Positions 1 to 12,851 of a DNA stretch of 64,000 nucleotides are shown in pieces. Position 1 is the first letter of the stretch. Each line of letters opens with the position of its first letter. This DNA is from Tetraselmis striata (Eukaryota > Chlorophyta > Chlorodendrophyceae > Chlorodendrales > Chlorodendraceae). The notes under the pieces are model-generated. The model had not been told where the DNA came from. It worked only from the letters and a program-made list of their open reading frames with translations, and did not search any database. A program made the position numbers and the translations under genes. Where the stretch lies: contig VCJN01002718.1 of assembly GCA_006384855.1 (NCBI GenBank), positions 1 to 64,000 of the forward strand. Direction: 5' to 3'.

Positions 1-846
1 AGCGCCCCCGCTCCGTCGGGGCCCGCCCCGCCCCGCCCCCTCCGCAGTCTTGAAGACCGAGGCGGCTAATCTCCCTTGCCTACCTCCCTTTGCAATATCT
101 AGAGCTGTGTTCTTGGGGCTTCCTTTCCCTCCCTTAACCCCATAGTATGCGGGTATCGATACCGGCTGCCGGCGGGCACTGCGCCACGGCAATTCGACGT
201 GGCGGCCACCGAGCAAGGCATGCCCGCCGGGCATACTCGGTGCTTTTTTGCATTGAAATGCCGAAGTACGGCACTGTGCGTGCCGCCCTCGGTGAAAACA
301 ACGGTCACCCCAATACCCGTCGAGACTTATAAAACCATCATCGTCCGCTAGATGGGACCACTCTCTTAGTTTTGTGCTTGCCTCCGGCCCCCACAACCCG
401 CCCTCACTCCCTCTCTTGTGGCTCTTATTTACCGAAGGTCCCCCGCCCTTTTCTGTGTAACTAAGCCTGCGCGCGTTTCGGGGGATCTGTCTTGCCCACC
501 TCCCTTATTGTTGAAACGCGAGCGGATGGATTCGCCGATGTCCATATTTCGGCTGCAAATCGCCATAGCCGCCCGGGCGGGGCGGCGGCGCCTGCTACCG
601 GTGTGAATTACAAAAAGGGCAGTTCCCCAGAATTAGAAAATCAACACAGCAAGCCGCCTAAAAGCGGCCCGCATCCCGCATAAGGCGGGATGGATGAGTG
701 ATGCGCACACGGTTCACAGTCCGGGCCACGCGAGCACGTGTGTGTGGGTGATCCTCGGACGTGCTGTGCAGCTTCAGCAACAGGATGGCAGACGAATCTG
801 CGCCGTCTGATGAGGCAGCGAGCGCGCTCTCGAGCGGCCACCGAGC
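1..846. other. Non-coding flank / possible 3' UTR of the adjacent retroelement
   Basis: No convincing gene is seen. The open frames here are short and resemble nothing recognisable. A perfect 8-bp hairpin with a 5-nt loop lies at 672-692 (CATCCCGC / GCGGGATG), downstream of the stop of the minus-strand retroelement, and could be part of its 3' UTR. The element's 3' end and target-site duplication were not located. Confidence 0.4.
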
Positions 847-3157
847 TCAGGACCCCGAGGAAATCTCTTGCGAGCAAGGCCTTATGGTGAGCCCGGGTGA
901 TGCACCGAGTGCCCGAGATGAGAGGGCACTCCGATCCGCAGCCAAGCATGCGATACCACGCACTGTGCGGTGCACCCCCTTGCTCACCTCACCCACTGTG
1001 CCGAAGACCATGCCCGTGTACTCCGACATATCCAGGATGTCTCGAAGAGGACCCTTCTGTCCGGACTCTGTGTTGTGCCACGCCGCATCCCGCACAGCCA
1101 ACCCCCGTTGTATGTCGCCCCACATGGAGCGCTCAAACCGATCCATAGCTGTGGCCCGGGGCACTGAAGTGTACTTGACCCCGTACCGCATAGTCTTGAA
1201 CTCCAGCAGCGTGGACTTCAAGCTCCGGGGATCATAGCTCCCGGTCACGACGTTGAACGCCGGAAGGGAGAGCTCTGCGTCCGGCACTAGGTCCTTGAGT
1301 TCATCCCTGGGTACGGTGTTGCCGAGAGGCACTGCCTGCTGGAACGAGTCATCCACCTCCCGCCGTACCGCGATACCTAGGTCGTGAACACAGTGATCGC
1401 GGAAGGCATCTGCGATAGCGTCGTGCTGTACACGCCAGTGAGCGTCTCCAGGCGCCGGGAGGTTCATGAGCGCGTCGCCGTATAGATCAACAATGACGGG
1501 GTTGTGCTCCGTCGAGGGCAGAATGATCTGGCACCCAACCACCGGGGCCAAGCACGGGCTAGGCAGAGAGAAGTACCCGGCAGCGACCTCCCGCAGCTCA
1601 TGCGGAGTCATGGCTGTCCGCGCGGTGGGGATGGACACTGTCCACATGCCTGACGCCGCGTCGAGCTGGTTGAACAAGATCCGTTCCCTACATGTGGCAG
1701 GGAGAGCGCACACCTCAATTCGAAGCCGAGAGTTGTTGGCCTGGTCTAGAAATGCCGTCAGCTCCTTTTGCGAGCCCGACGCGGCCTCCACTTCCCGCTC
1801 CATCTGGCGTGCATCTGCGTCGCCGAGATGGCCAGCAGTAGCCGCTTGGAGGCGACCCCACGCCTCGCGCATCTCCGCGGCGTAGCTGTCCGACCCATGA
1901 GCATCGTTGAGGAAGTGGTCATACTGGCGGGCGGAAGAATTTGCGTTGAAGCTGCCTCGGCCAAGTACGGACCCGAGCTGTGGGTCGAAGAAACCAGGGG
2001 TGGGGGTGTTGGTGCCGGAGTTCCTAGTCATGAACCTTGGGAGGATGGCATTCATGCAGCCGATGAAGGCGGCATCACGAACGGTAGCCATGCGGCGGAT
2101 GCCAGCTCCCTTCAATCGAGTGGGGAGGTGAAGCCTGCTGCGCGCCCTGGCCACTGCATCCTCGCTCAAGGTAGCCACCTCCGCTGCCATGGGGTCGGGG
2201 TCGTGCAAAAGCTCCGCCAAGAAATCGGTGACCACCGGATTGGTGTCGGTGCCGTACGTGGAGGGATCAAAAGAGACCCCTAGCACCCGTTCGACCGCCG
2301 CAAGGATGGTGGCATCCACCGCCTCCGCAAAGGCCTCCACCTCGGACGGAAGACAATTGCGGAGTCAATACCCCGCCATGTGTTGCATGCAATGCTTGAG
2401 CAAGGCCCATGCGTGGTGATGCAAGGCGTGGGTGTACCGACGGCTGGGCTTGGCAGACAGAAGCTTGCTCAAGCTAGCGTCCACCTCCGCTCGTAGCTCC
2501 TCCGCCTTGCCGCGCATGTACGCCTGCACATACTCTGGCGATCCGAGCGGCACGTTCAGGACCGCGATGCCGTGATGGCCATCTAGCTCTGGCCACTCGA
2601 TGTCGGCCGGAGCCTCACGCTGCGCGACCTCCATGTCAGCGCTGTACGCCTGCATCTTGTCGAAGCGCACCTCAAGCCCCACGGACGCCTTTATGGACGT
2701 GCGGAAGGCGTGAAGAGCCGGCCAAACGTGCTCCGGAAGGCCCACCAAAAATCCATCATCGGCGTTGAAGCGCGCCGCCCCGTCATTGACCTCCAACGTG
2801 GTATCACACTGCTGCACCTCGGGGTGAATCGCGACGCAAAAGGAAGTCGTGGCCAAAGGTGCGCCCTGTTGCACGCCGTCCTCTGACCGCGGAGGGGCAG
2901 ACCGGTCGTCCACGACCATATACGAATCCGTGGAGAGGGAGGCTAGGAGCGCAGGGATGACAGGGTGTAGTGGAGAGCAATCGATGTGGCGCTGGATGAT
3001 GGTGCGGCGCCATGCCTCGTTGTAAGCGTACATGGTACAGGTACCGTAGCGACTACCTGTCAAAATCCGCCTTCCAGCAGCGATTAGTCGCTGTTTTTTT
3101 CGCCTGGGGCGGGACAGGACGGGCTTTGCTTACCCTGGACTCTTCCGTCTGTCATGA
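847..3157 (-). pseudogene. 5'-truncated non-LTR retrotransposon ORF (reverse transcriptase plus C-terminal endonuclease-like domain), interrupted
   Basis: The minus-strand frame encodes the second half of a reverse transcriptase followed by a long C-terminal region. Visible RT motifs are EDGVQQGAPL (the QG motif) and FNADDGFLVG (an x-DD catalytic motif with Asp-Asp), then a thumb/linker segment LPTRLKGAGIRRMATVRDAA typical of algal and protist LINE-like proteins. Near the C-terminus, VPDAELSLPAF followed by LLEFKTMRYGVKY matches the PD...(D/E)xK layout of a restriction-like endonuclease, and YTGMVFGTVGEVS is a motif I recall from the same retroelement family. One in-frame TGA at 2365-2367 separates the RT part (to 3063) from the rest (847-2340); both parts are in the same frame. 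At the N-terminal edge YAYNEAWR resembles the end of RT motif A, but its Asp position holds Cys, and upstream sequence looks unrelated. This fits a 5'-truncated, inactive LINE copy. Confidence 0.8.
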
Positions 3158-3557
3158 TTACATGTGCTAAATGCAACATACGGACATCCATATACAGAAT
3201 AAATCCAGAAGGAAATCCAGCAAGGTTTAGGGTTTAGGTTTAGACTCTTCCTGTGATAATTATGTCGATCACACCTCATCGCAGTCGCTGTAGGGGACCT
3301 TTCTGATTGTCCGCCTTTTTTTTGGGTGATTTCCTGATATCGCCTTCTGCTGCTAGCTCATGTACTTATAATTATGTCGATCGCCATCACTTGGCTCCCG
3401 GCCAGGGGTGCTGGGACGTAAGACATCGTCTTTCTGCCGCACCTACTGCTGACACCGGCCCGGGGCATCAGCAAACCAGGGCACCAGGCGCGGTCTCATT
3501 AGCGCACGGCGCAGGTCGCCATCGGCCAGCCCTTTCCTGCTTTCAGGGCCGTCTGCG
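3158..3557. other. Intergenic spacer and probable bL25 promoter region
   Basis: No gene is recognised. Two telomere-like TTTAGGG-type units occur at about 3225-3241. A short direct repeat, ATAATTATGTCGATC, occurs near 3257 and 3366. The spacer ends at the start codon of the plus-strand bL25 gene, so it should hold that promoter; no TATA box is assigned. Confidence 0.4.
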
Positions 3558-6500
3558 ATGGCTCTGCGGCGGCTGCTGCACCCTGCCACTGGCAGCGCCC
3601 TCCGCGGCACGGCGGCCCACGGCTGCCTGGGCGGCGGGGCGGCAGCTAAGCGGCCTGTCAGCGGCCTGGCGCGGGCGGCGGCAGCACACGCGGACCCCAC
3701 GGACCACGCGGGTACCCCCCCCCCCCCCCCCCCCCCCCCCCGCCCCTTCCTCCTGCGCGCCCTTGTGGCTGCCCTGTTCCCACTCGATGGTATGCAGTGG
3801 CATGGGCGGTCATTCCGTTTTCTCTCTTTTTTCTCTCCAAATAAGCCGCTTGATTTACGGCCTCCCTCCCTCCCTCTCTCCCTCCCTCTGTCTCTGTTCT
3901 CGAGGTGTTTCTGTGGCTGTATCTGCCCCTGTTTTAAACTGACTATCTGGCGGGCGGGCTGGCGGGGTCCTTGCAGCAGAGGACGCGTTCCCCACCATCG
4001 CCGGGCTGTGGCGGGACACCTCTGGGTCGCGCCAATCCCGCGCCTTGCGGCGAGAAGGGCTACTCCCTGGCGCCCTGCAGGTGCGCATCCCTCGCCCCCC
4101 CCCCCCCCCCCCCCCCCCCCCCTTTCCTACCCTGCTCCCTCTCAGCAGCGCTTCCCTTTCCTCCGCCTGGTGGGAGCTGCTGCGCTGCTTGGGTGCAATG
4201 GCGTAACTGATGGCCTGCCGCGCCGGCACAGGGGCTGCCGGGCAACACCACCAAGAACATCGTCCTCAGCGACAGCTTGGTCAGCGGCAAGGTGAGCGCC
4301 GCGCAGCTGCCCGGCCGCCTGAATGCCTGATCATGTCCTCAGCGGGCCAATCGGTCGGGCTGTGGCCGGCGTGCCCCCCATCGGCGTCGCACTGCCCTGA
4401 GCGCCATCCCGGGGGGGGGGGCTGCAACCCTGCAGATAAAGAAGATGGGGCCGCTCACCTTCAGCTCGCGGGCGTGGACGCTGGAGCTCTACGACGACGA
4501 AGGCGACACGCAGCCGCAGCATTTCCATGTGGTGGTACGCGCCGGCAGAGGCCAGGGCGGCCCGGCTGGGGCGGCCCAGCTGGGGAGGGACGGGCTCCCC
4601 CCCCCCCCCCCCCCCCCCACCCCCTCTCTCTCCCCACCACCATCACCACCGACACACCCAGCAGCACGGGGAGTGCTGAGTGCTGAGCTTTATTGCCGTA
4701 CAGTGCAGCGGATCGGGCCTATAGGTGCATGACTAAAGCGCTTATCTTCCCTCCCCTTCCCCCAATGGACCGCCCCTCCCCGGCGCAGCCTCGCCTGGTG
4801 CATGCCACCGCGGCCACGGGCAAGGTGGAGAACGTGACGTTTCTGGCGGTGGAGAAGGGCGGGCCCGTCAAGGTGGACGTCATGGTGGAGGTGCCCCCCC
4901 CCCCCCCCCCCCGCCCTTCCCTGCCACCATCCGCTGCTTCCCTAAAGCCGAAATTCCTCCAACGCAGCGCCCATCCTGGCCCGCTGAATGCGCCACTGCT
5001 GAATTCCGCACATTGCGCGCTGCAGATTCTGGGGGACGACGTGTCCCCAGGCGTGAAGCTGGGCGGCTTCCCCTTTGTGCTCATGTGCGCCCGCCCTCCC
5101 CCCCCCCCGCCCTACCCCCCTGGTCCTCCCGCCGCACCGAGCTGCCACTCGCCCGCTCCCACCTAACCTGCATCGGCCTGGACCACACCGCCGTCCCACA
5201 TGAACCAATCCCGGCCAGATTGACGCCATTCTCTCATACTCTTTGCTCGGGATGCCCGGGGCACCGAATTTGGGGGGTGGGGGGGGGTGGAGCGCTGTGT
5301 CATGCATGGTTGTACTCTTACCGTCACTCGGCATCATGAGGACAGGGCGGATGGGCGGCGGCGGGGGGGGGGGGGGGGGGGGGGGTTGGGTGTGGGGGGG
5401 GGGGGGGATAGGCCGGGTCAGTGGGGGGATCACGCATGACAGGCGCAAGGGGACAGATTTCCCAGAGTCGCAAGCATTTCCCGTTGGCCCACCTTGCGTT
5501 GCCATCAGGCACGGGCACCACCCCAGCGGCAGCGCGCACCCACGCGGCCCGCGCGGTCCAAGAGACACCGATGCCCAGGGCACCATGGCGCATGCCAACA
5601 CCAAGCTCCCACTTCCCGCAGGCTGCTGCCCGCCTTGTACCGCTACCATGCAGAGGCGCAGCGTGTGTCTACATTTGTGTGTTCTGTTTAGGTTATGTGT
5701 ATCTTCCGTGCTGTGCACGCTGTGATATACAATGCGCTTCCACTGCTTGCAGCAACTGGCTGGCCTCCGCAGCGGTGCCCTACCCCCCAGCTCTCCATCA
5801 CGTGATGGACCTGTCCCGGGGCCAGCAGAGCCCTAGACCCTATCAGCCGGACGCCTTTTTGACGAGAGGGAGGCAGCCGGCCCCGCTCTCCGCTGATGAC
5901 CCCCCCCCCCCCCCCCCCTGGGCTCTCCTCCCACCAGGCGCACGTTACCGCTGGTCTGCCCCAGCGACCGCATCCCCAAGACCATCCAGGTGCGAAAAGT
6001 CCCCCGAACGCAAGCTCGGTGTTTAGGGGTTTCCGGAATAGGCCCCCCGTAACGAACGCCTCAGAGCGGGGCTGCGCGCAAGTTAACAGCACGGTGAACC
6101 ACCGATCCGTCCGCCGCTGGCCCCTGGCCGGTAGGGCCGGGTCTTGGTCGCGGCGTTCCCATTGCGGCGCCGGTACGTACGATTCAGTCGGTAGCGGCGG
6201 CCGGCGGCAGTGTACTTCAGTCCGCGCAAATCCAACGGCCGCGGCTTTGGTCTACACGGGTGAGTAGGGGCTATCATGCCAACATGTGGTCCGATGGAGT
6301 GTCATACGGCGAGTGTATGTGGACACACCTGAGTGCTTATGCGATTGCGAGCTTGCCCAAACCACAGCGGAAAGAGACGTGACGGGCCTGCCCAGTTATT
6401 TGGGGTGGGCGCCAAAGGCGGGGGGGGGGGGGGGCTGACGGGATGCCGTGGACGCGGCGCGCGGGGCAGGTGGATGTGTCACACCTGGGCACGGAGGGGA

Positions 6501-6793
6501 GGGTTCTGCTGGAGGAGGTGCAGCTCCCGGACGGCTGCTCCATCAACGCCAAGGTCGGAACCCCTCCCCCTTCGACCCCCCGCTCGCTCACCGTCCATGC
6601 ACATGCAGACGCACACAGCCGCCCACTGCCGCTTTGTCCACCCTGATCAACCATAGGCTTCCAACGCAGCTTAATGTGCCCCCCCCCCCCCCCCCCCCCC
6701 AAACCACCTCCACCTTGCCTCTTGGTTCAGAACCTGCACGTGCCCGTGGTCAAGGTCAAGGGCAAGGCGCGGCAGCCTCAGCCCGCAGCGTGA
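3558..6793 (+). CDS. Organellar ribosomal protein bL25 (L25/CTC family), nine exons
   Basis: This protein would bind 5S rRNA in the large subunit of an organellar, probably mitochondrial, ribosome. My model joins 3558-3711, 3977-4080, 4232-4291, 4436-4534, 4789-4890, 5026-5084, 5938-5989, 6470-6553 and 6731-6793. All junctions are GT-AG and in phase, giving 258 residues. Residues 1-50 are Arg/Ala-rich and suit an organelle transit peptide (MALRRLLHPATGS start). The bL25 N-terminal signature follows (SRALRREGLLPGAL, like bacterial LRREGxxPAVLYG), then FLAVEKGGPVKVDVMVE, and the CTC-type C-terminal domain with LPLVCPSDRIPKTIQVDVSH and LLEEVQLPDGCSI. At 258 residues it is a long CTC-type protein, not the short bacterial L25. 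Every intron is short and G/C-run-rich. The organelle is inferred from the leader only. Confidence 0.87.
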
Positions 6794-6841
6794 TGACTCC
6801 AACGAGCCCCCCAGCCCAACCCGCCCTCGCCTCCCAACTGG

Positions 6842-6846
6842 TGTAA
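6842..6846 (+). terminator. TGTAA poly(A) signal of the bL25 gene
   Basis: TGTAA lies 49 nt past the bL25 stop codon. This pentamer is the usual green-algal polyadenylation signal; here it is assigned by position and sequence only. Confidence 0.55.
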
Positions 6847-7171
6847 CCACACTCTCCCGGTCGCCCCGCTCTCGCTTGTCACCACCAGCCTCGTCCCGTC
6901 TAGGCTGGGAGCGGCAGTCTGTGCGGACCACTGCTTGTCATTGCCCAGTAGTCGCACCCCGAGAGCCTCCATCTTGGCGGGCCCGGCGGGCTACCGGTGG
7001 GCCATCCGTGCAAGGCCAACGTTGGGGTTGGCATTGTTCGAGCTCCTTGACGGTGATGTGCCGAGGATCGTGTGGTCTCGGTAGGTAGGTCGATGGCCGG
7101 TGGTATGTACAGTGGGAATGAGGTACAACAAGCCCTCCTGGCTCGCCCGCACTCCAGGGCACGCGACGATC

Positions 7172-7176
7172 TTACA
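7172..7176 (-). terminator. TGTAA poly(A) signal of the triosephosphate isomerase gene
   Basis: Reading the minus strand, TGTAA occurs about 52 nt past the isomerase stop codon, the spacing expected for a chlorophyte 3' end. The convergent bL25 signal lies about 330 bp away, so the two genes share a short 3' intergenic spacer. Confidence 0.55.
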
Positions 7177-7227
7177 GTGTGCTCCTTAGGGAGGGCACCG
7201 AGGAGAGGCGGCTCTAGCAGGGTCGCT

Positions 7228-9910
<2,683 letters not shown>

Positions 9911-11820
9911 CTGTGGGTGGGACCCGTCGTGTGTCAGCGCATATATCCTTGCACGCATGTCGCGACGACAGCAGTGCGCCCCGATCACGGCGGTCCTATC
10001 ATATCGTGATTGGCAGCGACTATATGACGGCGGTGCCACCGACATGTACACGTTGCCACTTAATCAGGGTGAGCCATTTGATAAACCATACAACCTGCAT
10101 GCTTGTGCCCGTGCTGCTGTGTACCACAAGCTACATACACGGCAATACGCCACTCGAGGGCACTTTCGGTGCCCCCATCACTAAGAAGCATCATCGAATT
10201 CTCCCCGGGATCGTGTTCGTGGGTCGCTCGGGAGCATGGGACCAGGCCGAGTCGAGTCGGGGTTACGTCACGCATGGAACTCATCGGTTAGTCATGCGTC
10301 GACCAGTGTCGGATACGCAATGATACGAGTGTTGACAGGCGGTGAGCAGCAGGGTCCTTGGGAAGGTTGTGATGGGTAGTAGTGCGAATATACGGCCACC
10401 TGGCTACCGAAAGCTCGGAGCGGCAATAGTAAATAGGGGGGAGTGTGGACGATAAGGCACATACATAATTGAGTGCAAATTAGTACTTGTACTGACCGCC
10501 CCAGCCGTCCCGGAAGAGCCGACGCCTCTCCCCAGTCGGCCACCCCGCAGGCGCGCCACCGATTATAATTTCAATCCGCTCGACCGCAGGGGGTCGAGCA
10601 ATCTGACTTAATGAGACATACATGACATATCGGGGCGCCCTTCCGGGTTGATTGGTTGGCGACCGCAAACATGGCGTCACGCTGACAGGAGGTGGAGTTG
10701 CCGGAGGGGGGCTCCGTATCTGCGTGCTCCGATACCAATTTTCCGACACCCCTGCGTCGGCACGCCGACACCCGCCCCGAGCACAACGCACGGCGGCAAT
10801 TTGTCGACATAAATAGGCATGTATGGTGGATGGGGCGAGGGATGTACCGGAAACTCACCACAGTTCCGTTGCATTTCCTGTGGGGCAGCCGGACAGACAC
10901 GCGCTTAGTTGGGTGTAGATGTTGCTCGAGTGGGAGGGAGATGTTACGGTGGAACGTCGGAATTTCGTGAAAAAAATCCGGTGGCACTATCGCACCAGTT
11001 GCCGCCGATGACCTTCGTCCTTGTTGTTGACATAGTGCCGTGACCCAATGCGGTGGCGTGATACGAGAGAGAGTGTGTAGTTGTGAACGTGGGGTGCGAG
11101 ATCTTGCTTGGCGGGTGAGAGTGGTGTCGGGCGTCGTAATCTGCTGGCCGCCGATGATGAGTGGTAACGACTCCCGGCGACTGCGTGGCACCGCTGGTTC
11201 GATGGGGTGACGACTGCGCTGTGCCGCCCTCGCGGGTGGATCCAGCGGGGCATTTTAAATGCTGACGCGGCCGCCGGCAGCGTCGTCGCGAAACGACGGT
11301 TGCGGTTCCGTACTTTATATCAATTTGGTTATAATTTTAAATTTCATCTTTGCCGCCGGATAACTCGTCGCCGCGGTTCGGCACAAACCCGCAGCTTTTC
11401 CGGCACTGCCGTCCTCAGGGCCGTCTCGTGAGAGAAGGTTGCAGCAGCCCGAGTCGAGCTTATATGGTCGCAGCACAACTCATGTTCCCAATACCGGGAG
11501 AGCTGATTGTTGCCGCGACGGGTAGTCGTCCTCGCTGAGAATGGCCCGTCGCAGCGACCCCTCGCCGTAGGCGCCTAGATGGCAAGCGCCAGTTCATTAC
11601 TGGTGCGGCCGAGGAGTCATCACATTTATATTTAAAAAAGAAAGTAGCTCGTAAAAGTTCGCCCCGGGACATCGGCCGAAGCCGCCCCAGCACTTGACCT
11701 CGTGCGCCAACTGCAGTCGTAGGTCTGGCATAGCCCATAGACCATTGCCTCATTCGAACCCCGAAGGGCTAATGCATCAACCGAGTAAACCCGGGACACG
11801 CCGGGCCGATATTGCCGAAA

Positions 11821-11893
11821 TACATCGGCCAGGAATCGAACCCGGTACCTCTCGCACACGAGACGACCGCTCTACCGAGCGGACAAGGGATGT
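11821..11893 (-). tRNA. tRNA-Thr(CGU)-like gene or tRNA relic
   Basis: The minus strand folds as a 73-nt tRNA. It has a D-loop region ending GGTAGAGC, an anticodon loop CTCGTGT with anticodon CGT, a TTCGATT T-loop with a CCGGG/CCTGG stem, and acceptor strands ACATCCC and CCGATGT plus discriminator A. Acceptor pairs 6-7, one D-stem pair and one anticodon-stem pair are mismatched. It may therefore be a decayed copy or a tRNA-derived repeat and not a working tRNA. No intron is seen. Confidence 0.45.
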
Positions 11894-12671
11894 ACCTTGT
11901 AGCTCGTATTTTCAGCATGGACAAGACAAAAACGCGCGAGACGCAGCAGTGCTGGCGTAGTCGTGCTAATAACGCGACCGTATCGGCTGTACCTGTCGTT
12001 TTAAGCAGCAGGGTCTTAACTTGCAGGTATGGTTGTTGCCGAGGCGATAGCTTTGTTTTGCCTGCAGAAGCAGGGGGCTGTGTAGCTCCTCTACTCCCCC
12101 ACCACGACGTAATGACCTCCCACACCCCCGGGGATTCACTCCGTCGCTATTCATTAGAGGCCCCACGAAGGGGTGGTAGCACAATCGGTGGCCCGTAATC
12201 AGGTGACCCAGCAGAGGCCGCCAAGACTCGCATGCACAGCAGCCCGCGGGGGTCGATCGCACAGCCACCGCGGGCTGGCGGGTCAATTATGCCAGCGCCG
12301 CAAAAGAGGGGTCCGGGGGCATGCGCAAACTCCTATAGACAGATGGCGCCGCCCATGCACCAGGGGCATCCGGGCAAAATAGTCCCTGCAAGTCAGACGA
12401 CTTGGGCGAGGCGCCTCTTGTGGGGCCAAGGGCAGCGGCGCGCTGTATGAAACTGGGTTTTGGCCAAAGAGCCTTGAGGCCGAGGCTGGTCGGGAGTCGC
12501 GAGGGCTGCGCAGTTGCTGCTGCTCCAACGCCGGGCAGGAAAACTGTTGCCACCGCACCGGCCTGTGACAATTGCGATGTCTGCATACGCTACGAGTATG
12601 TGAACGATGTGCACCCGAGGCTATTGTTCCACACCACATGGGGGAGCTCCTTCATGGGATCGCGCCGCTGC

Positions 12672-12676
12672 TTACA
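12672..12676 (-). terminator. TGTAA motif downstream of the PHD/AP2 gene
   Basis: On the minus strand TGTAA lies about 176 nt past the AP2 stop codon. It is the nearest candidate poly(A) signal for that gene. Confidence 0.4.
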
Positions 12677-12851
12677 CCGCATTCTTCCTGCACCGCATTA
12701 AACAATGGCTCACTGCGCTGGGAGCTCACGACCCACCCTCGCCCACCCCAATCCCGCGACAGGTGCGGCCTTGTCACGGCTGGTTTGGGCGCACAAGCCA
12801 CGGTCCCAGGCACCGCAACGTCGGCGTGACCTCCCCGCGGCGCACCAAGCA

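Larger units (their letters stand above)
9911..12851. other. Gene-poor spacer between triosephosphate isomerase and the PHD/AP2 gene
   Basis: Apart from the tRNA-like locus at 11821-11893 and the poly(A) motif at 12672-12676, no protein gene is recognised. It should contain the missing first exon and promoter of the isomerase gene. Open frames here are short and lack recognisable motifs. Confidence 0.4.

Noticed and set aside
3558-4295. A single 245-codon frame reading through the first bL25 introns
   Set aside because: It translates C runs as polyproline and breaks the bL25 homology; the spliced model is in phase throughout.
5243-5725. Poly-Gly and poly-Pro ORFs over homopolymer runs
   Set aside because: They arise only from G/C runs inside a bL25 intron.
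10975-11020. Possible isomerase N-terminal exon (IGGNW on the minus strand)
   Set aside because: The catalytic Lys after GGNW is absent and the phase does not fit the exon at 9910.
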